A stretch of DNA of 64,000 bases from Peptoniphilus asaccharolyticus DSM 20463 (GCF_900176115.1 NZ_FWWR01000011.1:62001-126000); one strand, 5' to 3'; counted from the first letter of the stretch, positions 14,331 through 24,678 are shown. Notes: generated from the sequence alone by a model not told the origin. Numbers and translations: made by a program.

Positions 14331-14360
14331 TTGCCTATAAAAAATATGGGAGGTAATAAG

Positions 14361-15530
14361 ATGTTAAAAAAATTATTTGGAAAAGACAGTGGGATGTATG
14401 GTGTAGTTTCGATAGCGCTTGTTCTATTTTCTGCTCATGCCGGTGGGGGATTTGCTACAGGGAATCAAGCAAATACTTATTTTGTTGGACTTGGTTGGAC
14501 GGGGATTGTAAGCGCCGTGATAGCTATGGTATTACTTACGGCGATGCTTAAAGAAGCAATGTTCATGTATAACAGCAGAGGTCTTAAATCATATAAAGAG
14601 CTTTTCGAAACACTTTACCATCCGTTTGATAAATTGGAATTAGTTTTTGAAGTATTTTACTACATTATGGTTGTTATGGTTGTTGCAACTACAATATCCG
14701 GTTCGGCAAGTGCTCTTAAGGAGTATTTTGGATTTAATTATACTGTAGGAGTTGTGCTTGTAAGTGCTCTAACTCTTTTGTTAGTAACTTTTGGAGCAAG
14801 TGTAGTCAGAGTGGTAGGAAGTTATATGGGACTTGTAATTCTTGTTACATCTCTTGTAATCTACGCGGTAGGAAGTTTTAAAGGCGATGGAATATTAAAT
14901 GTTTTGAGAATGGACTTTATGAACAGTGGTTTTGATAACTTGCCTAAGGCGGTTATGAATGGATTTATATATGCTGGATTCCAATGTGTACAAATTCCTG
15001 CGATGGTAGCTTGTGGGGGAGTTTTAAAAAGTAAGAGTGAAGTTTCTAATTCAATGAAATTATCAGCTGTAATAAATGCTTTGGCGCTTGGACTTTCAGT
15101 GGCAATGTTGTTATCTTGGAAATCTTATTACACTAGCATAGATGGCGGCAGCACAATCCCAACTTTAACATCAACTAAGGCAATGGGATATGATTGGATG
15201 ACTGTATTTTATGCAACATCATTGATTCTTTGCTTAGTGTCTTCTGCCGTATCTATAACTTTTGGATTTGTTGCCAGATTTGAAAGTGCAAGTGTTTTGA
15301 AGAGAGTTGAAAATGAAAAAGCTCGTAGACTTTTAGTGGCTGTATTTATATTAGCAGTATCAATGTTAATCTCTATGGCTGGACTAACTAACATAATCAA
15401 GTATGGATATGGTTACTGCGGATATGTTGCAATAGTTTTAATAGTGGTTCCGTTTTTGACAGTTGGAGTATACAAAAATAGAACTTACGGAAGAATACCG
15501 GCTACAGTAGCATACGAATCAGTTCAATAA
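14361..15530 (+). CDS. YkvI-type membrane transporter, probably branched-chain amino acid related
   Basis: The product is 389 residues with about ten hydrophobic segments. It belongs to the YkvI-like branch of the APC/LeuT-fold proteins (GVVSIALVLFSAHAGGGFATG near the N-terminus with the unwound glycine-rich helix). ATG 14361 follows GGGAGGTAATAAG; the TTG at 14331 falls in the T-box terminator. It is the first gene behind an Ile-type T-box and before ilvE, so transport of branched-chain amino acids or their keto acids is likely (inference). Confidence 0.8.
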   Translation: MLKKLFGKDSGMYGVVSIALVLFSAHAGGGFATGNQANTYFVGLGWTGIVSAVIAMVLLTAMLKEAMFMYNSRGLKSYKELFETLYHPFDKLELVFEVFYYIMVVMVVATTISGSASALKEYFGFNYTVGVVLVSALTLLLVTFGASVVRVVGSYMGLVILVTSLVIYAVGSFKGDGILNVLRMDFMNSGFDNLPKAVMNGFIYAGFQCVQIPAMVACGGVLKSKSEVSNSMKLSAVINALALGLSVAMLLSWKSYYTSIDGGSTIPTLTSTKAMGYDWMTVFYATSLILCLVSSAVSITFGFVARFESASVLKRVENEKARRLLVAVFILAVSMLISMAGLTNIIKYGYGYCGYVAIVLIVVPFLTVGVYKNRTYGRIPATVAYESVQ

Positions 15531-15544
15531 TAGGAGGAAGAAAA

Positions 15545-16606
15545 ATGGATTTTAGATTTGAAAAAGCAGAGACATTAAAAGAAAAGCCAACAGGAGCTCT
15601 AGGTTTTGGAAAGAAATTTACAGACTATATGTTTGTTATGGATTGGAAAGAAGGTAAAGGCTGGCACGACCAAAGAATTGTACCTTACGCACCGATGACA
15701 ATTGACCCGGCGGCTATGGTTCTACACTATGCGCAAGAAACCTTTGAAGGGCTTAAAGCATACCGTGGTAAAAATGGAGAAGTTTATCTTTTCAGACCGG
15801 ACATGAATGCAAAGAGATTTGCGAAGTCGAATGATCGTATGTGTATGCCGGAAGTTCCAGAAGAAATGTTTATAGATGCTATTAAAGAACTTGTAAAGGT
15901 TGAAGAAGAGTGGATTCCAAATGGAGAAGGAGAGTCTCTATACATCAGACCTTTTATGTATGCAAATGAAGTTGCACTTGGAGTTGATCAAGCTGATAAC
16001 TACAGATTTATGATTGTGCTTTCCCCTGTTGGAGCTTATTATCCAGAGGGTGTAAATCCTATCAAAATTTATGTAGAAGATGAATTGACAAGAGCCACTA
16101 TCGGCGGAACTGGATTTGTAAAATGTGGTGGAAACTATGCGGGAAGTTTGGCGGGACAAATGAAGGCTAAGAAGCTTGGCTACACTCAAGTGCTTTGGTT
16201 AGACGGTGTACATCGTAAATATGTTGAAGAAGTAGGCTCAATGAATGTAATGTTTTTAATTGATGGGGTAGTGGTTACAGCGCCTACCGAAGGCACAGTT
16301 CTTCCAGGCGTTACAAGAAATTCAATCTTAGAACTTGTAAAAGATTGGGGATATAAAGTAGAAGAACGTCATTTAGATATTGAAGAGCTTATGAAAGCTG
16401 GCAGAGAAGGTAAATTACAAGAAGCTTGGGGTACAGGAACAGCAGCAGTAATTTCACCAATAGGCGAACTTTTCTACAAGGGTGAAAAAGTAGAAGTTAA
16501 TGGATTTAAAACTGGAGATCTAACTCAAAAATTATATGACACATTGACAGGAATTCAATGGGGAGATTTAGAAGATAACCATAATTGGAGAGTAGTTGTT
16601 AAATAA
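15545..16606 (+). CDS. ilvE: Branched-chain amino acid aminotransferase
   Basis: This protein has 353 residues, the size of type II BCATs. It is a PLP fold type IV enzyme that interconverts Leu, Ile, Val and their 2-oxo acids. Key segments: HYAQETFEGLKAYR, GTGFVKCGGNYAGSL with the likely PLP lysine, and EEVGSMNVMF with RNSILEL further on. AGGAGGAAG precedes ATG. It is co-transcribed with the transporter upstream (12 bp) and a dehydrogenase downstream. Confidence 0.95.
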   Translation: MDFRFEKAETLKEKPTGALGFGKKFTDYMFVMDWKEGKGWHDQRIVPYAPMTIDPAAMVLHYAQETFEGLKAYRGKNGEVYLFRPDMNAKRFAKSNDRMCMPEVPEEMFIDAIKELVKVEEEWIPNGEGESLYIRPFMYANEVALGVDQADNYRFMIVLSPVGAYYPEGVNPIKIYVEDELTRATIGGTGFVKCGGNYAGSLAGQMKAKKLGYTQVLWLDGVHRKYVEEVGSMNVMFLIDGVVVTAPTEGTVLPGVTRNSILELVKDWGYKVEERHLDIEELMKAGREGKLQEAWGTGTAAVISPIGELFYKGEKVEVNGFKTGDLTQKLYDTLTGIQWGDLEDNHNWRVVVK

Positions 16607-16636
16607 TAGAAATTAAGTGATATAGGAGAAGAATAG

Positions 16637-17746
16637 ATGAAAACAGTAAAGATGAGTAATTATAGTGTCTCTGGAAATGGATATCCACATTTAGAAAAAG
16701 TATGTAAAGATTATAACTATAACAAAGTAGTTTTAGTTGGAGGAAAGAGAGCCCTTGAAGCTGCTGCACCAAAGATCAGAGAAGCTTTAAAGGGAACAAA
16801 TGTTGAGATTACAGGAGAGTTTGTATATGGACAAGAATGTACTCTTAGCAATGTAGATAGATTAAGAGAGAGAAAAGAAGTCCAAGATGCAGATGTAATA
16901 TTTATAATTGGTGGAGGGAAATCCACAGACACAGGCAAGATTTTAGCTGAAAGACTAAATAAAAGTGCATTTTCATTCCCAACAATATGCTCAAATTGCT
17001 CAGCTGTTACTGCAATTGCAGTTGTGTATAATGACGATGGAACTCTCTCGCACTATGAGTTGATACCTGCTCCGGTGCACATGTTTGTAGAAACTAGCAT
17101 AATAGCGAATGCGCCGGAAGAATATCTATGGGCTGGAATTGGAGATGGACTTAGCAAGCAACCGGAAGTTGCATACGCTACAAAGTATGCTGAGTTGGAT
17201 CACATTGCAAGAATGGGAGTTATGCTTAGCAAAAGCTGTGAGGTGCCTTTCTTGAAGTATGGAAAGCAAGCTATAGAAGATTGCAGAAATAATAAACCAA
17301 CTCAAGCCATTGAAGAAATAGCTATGGATATACTTGTTGCCACAGGATATGTTTCAAACCTAACTAACCAACCCGACTACTACTACAATTCTTCTTTAGC
17401 ACACATCTTCTACAACGCATCTACAGCAGTGCCAAGAGATAAAGAATATCTACATGGTGAGCTCGTATCTTTTGGAGTGCTTGTATTACATGCTTATGCA
17501 GAACAATTTGACGAGTTAGATAAGATTGCAAGATTTAATAAATCAATAGGGTTACCTATCACTCTTGAAGATGTTGGTTTGACTTATGACGATTTAGAAA
17601 AAATGGCAGATGTCGCACCAAACACAACTGAGTGGAAGAGTGCAAAGACAAATCCATTGACAAAAGAAAAATTTGTTGCAGCTATGAAAACTGCAGATGA
17701 ATATGGTAAAAAATTAAAAGCTGAGCAAGAAGCAGAGATAGCTTAA
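16637..17746 (+). CDS. Iron-containing alcohol dehydrogenase family (glycerol dehydrogenase-like)
   Basis: It has 369 residues in the GldA/DHQS-like fold. The nucleotide-binding loop IFIIGGGKSTDTGK lies near 90-104. Metal ligands are expected in GIGDGLSK (Asp), SLAHIFYNAS (His) and EYLHGELVSFG (His). Real substrate is unknown. Linkage to ilvE behind an Ile-type T-box suggests a role in branched-chain 2-oxo acid or aldehyde reduction rather than glycerol use; this is inference. Confidence 0.85.
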   Translation: MKTVKMSNYSVSGNGYPHLEKVCKDYNYNKVVLVGGKRALEAAAPKIREALKGTNVEITGEFVYGQECTLSNVDRLRERKEVQDADVIFIIGGGKSTDTGKILAERLNKSAFSFPTICSNCSAVTAIAVVYNDDGTLSHYELIPAPVHMFVETSIIANAPEEYLWAGIGDGLSKQPEVAYATKYAELDHIARMGVMLSKSCEVPFLKYGKQAIEDCRNNKPTQAIEEIAMDILVATGYVSNLTNQPDYYYNSSLAHIFYNASTAVPRDKEYLHGELVSFGVLVLHAYAEQFDELDKIARFNKSIGLPITLEDVGLTYDDLEKMADVAPNTTEWKSAKTNPLTKEKFVAAMKTADEYGKKLKAEQEAEIA

Positions 17747-17762
17747 AATAAGAAAACAAATA

Positions 17763-17810
17763 TGAAAAATACCCTCTCAATTCCGATAGTGGAAAAGGGA
17801 GGGTATTAAT
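17763..17810 (+). terminator. Terminator of the ilvE operon
   Basis: TACCCTCT and GGGAGGGTA pair with an inner CAATTCC/GGAA segment. The stem is G/C-rich for this genome, although the following T run is weak. Confidence 0.55.
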
Positions 17811-17824
17811 TTGAAAAATTATAT

Positions 17825-19441
17825 TTACACTATGATGTCAGTGAATAAAAATATTATCTTTCCTATGAATTCAAAAATTATAAATAAAATCATATACCAG
17901 CCTATGAAATCTATTTTGTTAGTTTCTTTTAGCCTGTCGTGGAATTGAGATACAGATAGTGTAGTTGCAAATAGAACTAAAACTATAGTAGCTACAGGGA
18001 ATGCAGTAAAGGCTGATAGAGTTTTAAAATAAAACATTCCATACCATGGAGAAAGTAAAAACATAACAAGCATAATTATTTCAGACATAAAATAATTTAT
18101 AAGTGCAAAATGTTTAACTTCCTTATCACTGGAATCAATCCAAGCTTTTTCCACTGCTAAATTTAAAGGTACATAGAACTGTGCTAATTTAACTATGATT
18201 TTAACCAATATACAGAACACTATAACCAGTGAAAAGTTTTGCCACTTAATAACGCTCACAACAACAGGAATAATAGATAGCAAGATTGCAAAGATTAAAA
18301 GTTGTTTTTCGTTTAATTTAGTTGCAAGAGTGTGAACGCCGGACAGTTTTTGGAAGATAGCATTTGTCTTTATAGTATTAGAAATATTTTCTAAGCTATG
18401 ATGTTCATCTTTTCTAGGTTGTTTAGGTTCTACGACTGATTCTTTTTTTGTTTCAGATTTAAGTTTTTTAGATAAATTAGAAAATTTATTTTTTAATTTA
18501 TCGGATATGTTTTCTTTCTCTTCAACTTTAGCTGAATTAGCAGAAACTTTTTCTTCTATATTATTATGTTTTACAGTATCTTTTTTGATTTCTAATTTAG
18601 AAGTTTTTTCGGTTTTAAGATTATCCTTAGATGGCTTAGTTGCTTTTGATACTTTACTCTTATCTAAAACTTGTTTAGGAGTAGAAATTTTATCTGATGT
18701 TTGATTTTCAGACTTAGATTTTTCAAGTTCTGCATTAACAAGTTCTGTAAAGCTTTTATAGTCATAAGAGGAAGCTTTTTTCTCGAATTCTTTAGCGGAA
18801 GGCTTATCATTTGCAGGTTTAGATTTTTTGATAGTCTCTTCTTCAACCACACTGACTATTGGAACATCCATGGTGTTCTCAAAGTTTTTTGTTTCGGGTT
18901 GTGTAAGTTCTAAATTTTCTAATTTTTCAGCTTGTTTTTCATCATTAAATGAAGAAAAGATAGAAAATTGGTCGTCGTCTTCATTTATAAAATCTTTAAA
19001 TTTTTCTTTGAGACTTTTTTTATCTTTTGTATTAGCCTTAACAGAGGGTTCTTCTTTTTTTATTTCTTTTTTAATCTTTTTAACATCGTTTAAAGAATCT
19101 AAATTTTCTTTTTTGAAGTTTAGTTCGTTCGTTTTGCTAAGGTCTTTAACTTCTTTGTGATTTTCTTTAGAAGGTTCTTCTGAGCCTTTAAGAATAGAAG
19201 ATTGCTTTTCATAGTCAGAGATATTTTTAGATATTTTTTCATCAACTGCTTTTATTATGTCTTTTAATTCACTTGTAGAGTCTATGCCAGAAAGATTTGT
19301 TAGAGGCTTAAAAGTTCGAGTTTCTTGATCGGAAGCATTGTTTTCAATAATTTGTATGCTTATATTTTTCAAACTAGTACCACAATTAGGGCAGTAGTTA
19401 TCAGAAGACTGAACTTTATTTCCGCAATTAGGACAAAACAT
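17825..19441 (-). CDS. Zinc-ribbon protein with long charged linker and C-terminal membrane domain
   Basis: A 538-residue protein. The N-terminus is a double CxxC zinc ribbon (FCPNCGNKV and YCPNCGTSL). A very long Lys/Glu/Ser-rich segment (about 40-355) looks disordered. The C-terminal about 170 residues contain five hydrophobic helices (IFAILLSIIPVVVSV, LVIVFCILVKII, IIMLVMFLLSPW and others). Cytoplasmic zinc ribbons tethered to membrane domains are common and poorly understood in Firmicutes. The function is unknown. Confidence 0.75.
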   Translation of the reverse strand: MFCPNCGNKVQSSDNYCPNCGTSLKNISIQIIENNASDQETRTFKPLTNLSGIDSTSELKDIIKAVDEKISKNISDYEKQSSILKGSEEPSKENHKEVKDLSKTNELNFKKENLDSLNDVKKIKKEIKKEEPSVKANTKDKKSLKEKFKDFINEDDDQFSIFSSFNDEKQAEKLENLELTQPETKNFENTMDVPIVSVVEEETIKKSKPANDKPSAKEFEKKASSYDYKSFTELVNAELEKSKSENQTSDKISTPKQVLDKSKVSKATKPSKDNLKTEKTSKLEIKKDTVKHNNIEEKVSANSAKVEEKENISDKLKNKFSNLSKKLKSETKKESVVEPKQPRKDEHHSLENISNTIKTNAIFQKLSGVHTLATKLNEKQLLIFAILLSIIPVVVSVIKWQNFSLVIVFCILVKIIVKLAQFYVPLNLAVEKAWIDSSDKEVKHFALINYFMSEIIMLVMFLLSPWYGMFYFKTLSAFTAFPVATIVLVLFATTLSVSQFHDRLKETNKIDFIGWYMILFIIFEFIGKIIFLFTDIIV

Positions 19442-19498
19442 TAAATCACCTTCTTTTTTTATATATTATAGCATAAGAGTAAAAATTTTTGCATTTAA

Positions 19499-19526
19499 AA
19501 AGGAAAGCCCAAATTTGAGCTTTCCC
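19499..19526 (-). terminator. Terminator of the small lipoprotein gene
   Basis: On the minus strand GGAAAGC and GCTTTCC pair around a short loop and are followed by T5. It lies directly past the lipoprotein stop codon. Confidence 0.75.
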
Positions 19527-19542
19527 AACTTTTGAAAGTTTC

Positions 19543-19845
19543 TTATTTTGCTTCAGTTTTAGCTTCTTCAGCTGCTGCATTAGCTTCAGCTGCTGCTTCT
19601 TCAGCTTTGTCAGCTTCGTTAGCTGCTTTGTTAGCTTCGTTAGCTGCTTTGTTAGCTTCAGCTTCTTCAGTTTTAGCTTCTTCAGCTGCTTTGTTAGCTG
19701 CATTAGCTGCGTTTGCTGCTTCTTCAGTTGCTGCGTTTGCAGAGTTAGCTGCTTCGTTAGCTGGTTTTTTAGCTCCACAAGCTACTACACCTAACATCAT
19801 AACTCCAACAGTTGCTATACTTAATACTTTTCTAAGATTTGTCAT
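19543..19845 (-). CDS. Ala/Glu/Asn-rich low-complexity lipoprotein
   Basis: This 100-residue protein has a signal peptide with lipobox LGVVAC, so it is anchored to the outer face of the membrane. The mature part is almost entirely Ala, Glu, Asn and Lys in short repeats (EAANAANAANKAAEEAK). It should form long amphipathic helix or coil. ATG 19845 has AGGAGG upstream; the in-frame ATG at 19875 does not. Another lipoprotein here (48485-49138) has a similar Ala/Asn linker after its Cys. The function is unknown. Confidence 0.75.
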   Translation of the reverse strand: MTNLRKVLSIATVGVMMLGVVACGAKKPANEAANSANAATEEAANAANAANKAAEEAKTEEAEANKAANEANKAANEADKAEEAAAEANAAAEEAKTEAK

Positions 19846-19992
19846 TTTTAAATACCTCCTAATTTGTATGTTCACATAATAACCTCTTTATGTGAAAATT
19901 AAGTGTTAGTTAAGTTAAATTTCTATAACAATACAAAATTATTTAGAAAATAGAGATAATACATTATGTTATAATTTGAAAAGGAGGATGAA

Positions 19993-21609
19993 ATGTATCA
20001 AGCACTATATAGGAAATATCGTTCAAAAACTTTTGAAGAGATAATAGGACAAAACCACGTCACAACAGCTCTGAAAAATCAGATTATAAATAATGAATTT
20101 TCTCATGCATACCTTTTTTCTGGCACAAGGGGAACGGGTAAGACTTCTTGCGCAAAGATTTTATCTAGGGCAATTAACTGTGAAAACCCAATAGATGGAA
20201 ATCCGTGCAACGAATGTGAAGCGTGTAAATCAATTCTTGAAGATAGAGTTATGGATGTTGTGGAGATGGATGCTGCATCAAATAATGGTGTAGACGATAT
20301 AAGGGAGTTAAAAGATAAAGTAATTTATCCACCACAAAATTTAAAATACAAAGTATATATAATAGATGAAGTTCACATGCTATCCAAAGGAGCGTTCAAT
20401 GCACTCTTAAAGATATTAGAAGAACCTCCAAAGCATTTGATTTTTATATTGGCAACAACCGAGCCAGAAAAAATACCTACAACTATACTATCAAGGCTTC
20501 AAAGGTATAATTTTAAGAGAATAAGTGAAAATGAAATAGTATATAACTTAGACAGAATTTCAAAAATTGAGAATAGAGAAGTTGACCCAGCTGTTTTTGA
20601 ATTGATAGCCAACAGTTCTGATGGAGCGATGAGAGACAGTCTTTCTCTACTGGACCAACTATTTTCTTTTTCGGATGAAAAATTAACCTATGAGAGAGCC
20701 ATAGACATACTCGGAGGTGTATCTAATAAGTTCTTATTCAATTTATCAGACGCTATAATAGAAAAGAACTTAGCTAAAGCTCTATCAGAAATGGACGAGC
20801 TCTACAAAGCTGGTAAGGATATAACAATTTTAATAAGTGATTTGATAACTCATTTTAGAAATGTTATGGTAATAGGAGCTACAAACTCAACTGCTTTAGT
20901 CAATACTAATCAATTTGAGGAGTATAAGAGTCAAGCTTTTAAAGCCGGTGCAAATAGGGTAATAGAGATTATAAAAATTTTAAACAATACTCTATCGATT
21001 ATAAAATATGCAACTGACAAGAGAGTTATGATGGAGATGTGTTTAGTAGAACTTTGCACGCAAATAACAGACTTAGAGCTTAGAATTAAAGAGTTAGAAG
21101 ATAAAATAGAAAATATAAAAGTTGGAAATTTCAATTACAGAACTCCTAATATAGAGAACAAAGTTGAAGAACCTAAAAAAGTTGCACCTCAAATTAAAAG
21201 AGAGCCTGTAGAAGAAAATACAGTTTCACAAGCTGACTTAGCAAAACCTAAAGAAGAGGTAAAAACTGAGGTAGTTTCTGATTTATCTACTAAGCAGTTA
21301 AAAGCTGAATGGAATCAAGTTATTTCCAATTTAAAGAACAGAAATAAGATGTCCACTGCCGTATTATTAGACAAAGTCAGAGATATGGAAGTTTTGAATG
21401 GAACAGTAGTCTTGTACTTTGATATGGTTGATGAAATGTTCTATAAGATGAGTTCGAGAGATGAAAACAGAAATGCACTATTGTCACTTTTAAAAGAAAC
21501 TTATGGCGATGTTGATTTAAAAATGGAAATAAAAGATTTAAAAAACAGAGAAGAGAGTATCGAAAAGTTGAAAAAGCTTGTCGGTGAAGAAAATATTGAT
21601 ATAATCTAA
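19993..21609 (+). CDS. dnaX: DNA polymerase III subunit gamma/tau
   Basis: The 538-residue clamp-loader ATPase has Walker A GTRGTGKT near 45, a zinc module with four Cys (INCEN ... CNECEACKS), Walker B DEVHML and the sensor ATTEPEKIPTTILSR. Domain III and a Lys/Glu-rich linker follow, then a C-terminal tau-like domain that would contact the polymerase. GGAGGATGAA precedes ATG. It is followed by ybaB and recR, the standard Firmicute order. Confidence 0.97.
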   Translation: MYQALYRKYRSKTFEEIIGQNHVTTALKNQIINNEFSHAYLFSGTRGTGKTSCAKILSRAINCENPIDGNPCNECEACKSILEDRVMDVVEMDAASNNGVDDIRELKDKVIYPPQNLKYKVYIIDEVHMLSKGAFNALLKILEEPPKHLIFILATTEPEKIPTTILSRLQRYNFKRISENEIVYNLDRISKIENREVDPAVFELIANSSDGAMRDSLSLLDQLFSFSDEKLTYERAIDILGGVSNKFLFNLSDAIIEKNLAKALSEMDELYKAGKDITILISDLITHFRNVMVIGATNSTALVNTNQFEEYKSQAFKAGANRVIEIIKILNNTLSIIKYATDKRVMMEMCLVELCTQITDLELRIKELEDKIENIKVGNFNYRTPNIENKVEEPKKVAPQIKREPVEENTVSQADLAKPKEEVKTEVVSDLSTKQLKAEWNQVISNLKNRNKMSTAVLLDKVRDMEVLNGTVVLYFDMVDEMFYKMSSRDENRNALLSLLKETYGDVDLKMEIKDLKNREESIEKLKKLVGEENIDII

Positions 21610-21634
21610 ATATAGAAAATTTTAGGAGGATAAT

Positions 21635-21973
21635 ATGGCAAGAGGATTTGGTGGATTTCCGGGCGGCGGAAATATGAATAATATGATGAAACAAATGCAA
21701 AAGATTCAAAAACAAATGGAGACTTTGCAAGAAGATTTAAAGAGTCAAGAAGTTGAAGCCTCATCAGGTGGCGGAGCAGTAAAGGCTGTAGTAAATGGAA
21801 ATAAAGAGCTTATAAGTGTTAAAATAGATCCAGAAGTAGTAGATCCAGAAGATGTAGAAATGCTTGAAGATTTAATCGTAGCTGCAATAGGCGAAGCTAT
21901 GAGAACAGCTGAGGATAAAGTTAACTCAGAAATGGGAAAAATCACAGGCGGTCTTAATATACCGGGGCTATAA
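21635..21973 (+). CDS. ybaB: Nucleoid-associated protein YbaB/EbfC
   Basis: A DNA-binding dimer of 112 residues. The N-terminus is Gly/Met/Gln rich ([15 protein letters not shown]), followed by the typical [21 protein letters not shown] and [16 protein letters not shown]. It lies between dnaX and recR as in most bacteria. TTAGGAGGATAAT is the ribosome site. Confidence 0.95.
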   Translation: MARGFGGFPGGGNMNNMMKQMQKIQKQMETLQEDLKSQEVEASSGGGAVKAVVNGNKELISVKIDPEVVDPEDVEMLEDLIVAAIGEAMRTAEDKVNSEMGKITGGLNIPGL

Positions 21974-21975
21974 TA

Positions 21976-22587
21976 ATGGCTAAACGTGCAAAGTCTATTG
22001 AACAGTTAATATCTCAATTAAATAAATTGCCGGGTATAGGCAGCAAGACAGCTCAAAGACTAGCATATCATGTTATAGACATGAAAGATGAGGAAGTTAG
22101 AGAACTTTCTAATGCCATGCTCGATGCAAAACAAAATATACACAAGTGTAAACAGTGCCAAAATTTTACAGATGAAGAAGTTTGTGACATCTGTAGAGAT
22201 AATACAAGAGATACCAGCACGATATGTGTAGTTGAATATCCTAAAGATGTAGAGGCACTCGAGCGTAGTAACTGTTATCATGGTCTATACCATGTTCTTC
22301 ACGGAACAATTTCTCCATCAAGAGCTATACATGCAGATGAGTTGAGCATAGGTAGCTTGATAAAGAGATTGGAGACAGAAGATATAAAGGAAATAATCGT
22401 TGCGACTAATCCTACAACAGAAGGAGATACTACAGCGCTTTATATTTCAAGATTAATTGAACCTTTGGGTATAAAAGTTTCGAGAATAGGATATGGACTT
22501 CCTGTTGGTGGAGATTTAGAATACTACGACGAAATAACTATATCTACAGCACTTGAAAACAGAAGAACATTAAACAGAGAACTATAA
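21976..22587 (+). CDS. recR: Recombination mediator RecR
   Basis: This 203-residue protein acts with RecF/RecO to load RecA on gaps. It has the N-terminal helix-hairpin-helix (LPGIGSKTAQRLAYH), the four-Cys zinc finger (CKQCQNFTDEEVCDIC) and the Toprim domain (ICVVEYPKDV ... ATNPTTEGDTTALY). It starts 2 bp after ybaB. Confidence 0.97.
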   Translation: MAKRAKSIEQLISQLNKLPGIGSKTAQRLAYHVIDMKDEEVRELSNAMLDAKQNIHKCKQCQNFTDEEVCDICRDNTRDTSTICVVEYPKDVEALERSNCYHGLYHVLHGTISPSRAIHADELSIGSLIKRLETEDIKEIIVATNPTTEGDTTALYISRLIEPLGIKVSRIGYGLPVGGDLEYYDEITISTALENRRTLNREL

Positions 22588-22608
22588 ATTTAAAGAATTA
22601 AAAGTCAG

Positions 22609-22636
22609 AGATTTAAGTATTTCTGGCTTTTAGCAT
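22609..22636 (+). terminator. Terminator of dnaX-ybaB-recR
   Basis: AAAAGTCAGA pairs with TTCTGGCTTTT around a short loop. Confidence 0.65.
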
Positions 22637-22729
22637 ATAATTTTATTATTTTTATAATAAAGGTTAAATTTGGTCAAAAAATTGGGTATAATGATATCAT
22701 TGCAAATATTTTAGTTGGGGAGTGGATAA

Positions 22730-24649
22730 ATGTCAGATATAAAGAATAATAAAAATAAGGATAAAGATAAATTCAATAATTTGAAAAATCCTAAAAATAT
22801 CTACTACATTTTAGCTATAGTTACCATATTGTTGGTACCTTTAGTGAGTAGATTTTTTGAACAGCAAAAACCAGAAATAAAAGAGGCATCTTATGACCAA
22901 TTTGTAAGTATGGTTGAAAGTGGAAAAGTAAAAGAAGTTAATGTTAAAGATAGAAAATATGTCTTTGAAGTTGCAGAATCTAATTCTGATAAGACTACTG
23001 AATATGAAACATATAGAGTAGAGGGACATCAAGGCATAGTGGACTTAATGTTAGAACATAATGTTAAGATAAATAGAGAATTTCCTAAAGAAGTTTCAGC
23101 ATTTGTATCTATGATAATCTCATTTGTATCTACTTTTGGGATGATAATTCTACTGTATGTAATACTATTTAAATTTGTATTCAAAAAATTAGGTGGAGAA
23201 GGCGGAATTGGACCAATGAGATTTGGAAAGAGTAATGCCAAGATATATGTTGAATCTACAGATGGGATTACTTTTGAAAATGTTGCAGGACAAGATGAAG
23301 CTAAGGAAGCTCTTACAGAGATAGTTGATTTTTTACATCAACCAAAGAAATACACTTCTATAGGCGCTAAGTTACCTAAAGGAGCGCTATTAGTAGGCCC
23401 TCCGGGGACAGGTAAGACACTTCTTGCAAAGGCGGTAGCCGGAGAGGCAAAAGTTCCATTCTTCTCAATTTCAGGCTCTGAATTTGTGGAGATGTTTGTT
23501 GGACTTGGAGCTGCCAAAGTAAGAGATTTATTTAAACAAGCTCACGAAAAAGCACCTTGTATAATTTTTATAGATGAAATTGATACAATAGGTAAAAAAC
23601 GTGACGGCGCTGGATTTGGCGGAAATGACGAAAGAGAACAAACTCTAAACCAATTACTTTCAGAAATGGACGGATTTGAAGGAAATGATGGAGTAGTAAT
23701 ACTTGCTGCTACAAATAGACCTGAATCACTTGACCCAGCTTTATTAAGACCGGGTAGATTTGATAGACGTGTGCCTGTTGAATTACCTGATTTAGCTGGT
23801 AGAGAAGCCATTTTGAAAGTGCATGCAAAGTCAATTAAAAAAGAAACTGAGATAGATTTCAATCAAGTGGCACGATCTACTGCAGGAGCAAGTGGTGCAG
23901 ATTTAGCCAACATGGTTAATGAAGCTGCTTTAAGAGCTGTAAGAGAAGGTAGAAGTCTTATGAGCCAAAGAGACTTGGAAGAGTCAGTTGAAGTAGTGCT
24001 TGCAGGATATGAAAGAAAAAATGCTGTAATTTCTCCAAAAGAAAAAGAAGTCATTGCATACCATGAAGTTGGGCATGCTCTAGTAGCCGCAAAACAAAAT
24101 GGTACAGCTCCAGTTCACAAGATAACTATAGTACCACGTACTTCAGGTGCACTTGGATATACAATGCAAGTTGACGAAGAAGAAAAATTCCTAATGAGTA
24201 GCAAAGACTTATTCAGTCAAATAGTAACATTGACAGGTGGTAGAAGTGCAGAAGAATTGATATTTAATCTAAAGACTTCAGGCGCTTCAAACGACATAGA
24301 AAAAGCTACTAAGATTGCCAAAGCTATGATAACAAGATTTGGTATGAGTGATGAATTTGGATTTGTCGCTATGGAATCAATGACAAATCAATATTTAGGT
24401 GGAGATTCAGCTTTGACAGTATCTCCTAAGAAACAAGCTGAAATTGACGATGCTGTTTATAAATTAGTGGAAAAAGCACATTTAGAAGCTGTAAATATTT
24501 TAAAGGATAATATGGAAGCGCTTCATGAAATTGCAAGATATCTACTAAAAGAAGAAACAATAACAGGGGAACAATTTATGGATATTCTAAAGAAGTTTGA
24601 TTCAAATTACGAACCGATAACTTTAGAAGAGCCAGAAATTGAAGAGTAA
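22730..24649 (+). CDS. ftsH: ATP-dependent zinc metalloprotease FtsH
   Basis: A membrane AAA protease of 639 residues. Two transmembrane helices (about 26-43 and 122-147) flank an outside domain. The AAA domain has [20 protein letters not shown] and the second region of homology [21 protein letters not shown]. The protease site is HEVGH near 445 with a downstream Asp. It degrades misfolded membrane proteins and regulators. The start ATG has GGGGAG upstream. Confidence 0.97.
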   Translation: MSDIKNNKNKDKDKFNNLKNPKNIYYILAIVTILLVPLVSRFFEQQKPEIKEASYDQFVSMVESGKVKEVNVKDRKYVFEVAESNSDKTTEYETYRVEGHQGIVDLMLEHNVKINREFPKEVSAFVSMIISFVSTFGMIILLYVILFKFVFKKLGGEGGIGPMRFGKSNAKIYVESTDGITFENVAGQDEAKEALTEIVDFLHQPKKYTSIGAKLPKGALLVGPPGTGKTLLAKAVAGEAKVPFFSISGSEFVEMFVGLGAAKVRDLFKQAHEKAPCIIFIDEIDTIGKKRDGAGFGGNDEREQTLNQLLSEMDGFEGNDGVVILAATNRPESLDPALLRPGRFDRRVPVELPDLAGREAILKVHAKSIKKETEIDFNQVARSTAGASGADLANMVNEAALRAVREGRSLMSQRDLEESVEVVLAGYERKNAVISPKEKEVIAYHEVGHALVAAKQNGTAPVHKITIVPRTSGALGYTMQVDEEEKFLMSSKDLFSQIVTLTGGRSAEELIFNLKTSGASNDIEKATKIAKAMITRFGMSDEFGFVAMESMTNQYLGGDSALTVSPKKQAEIDDAVYKLVEKAHLEAVNILKDNMEALHEIARYLLKEETITGEQFMDILKKFDSNYEPITLEEPEIEE

Positions 24650-24678
24650 ATCAAAAATAAATTTATAATTATAAAAAA

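Noticed and set aside
19446-19879. Long open frames on both strands over the Ala-rich lipoprotein gene (Gln/Leu/Lys-rich and Ala/Ser-rich translations)
   Set aside because: They are shadows of the repetitive GCT/GCA coding sequence; only the 19845-19543 frame has a ribosome site and a lipobox.
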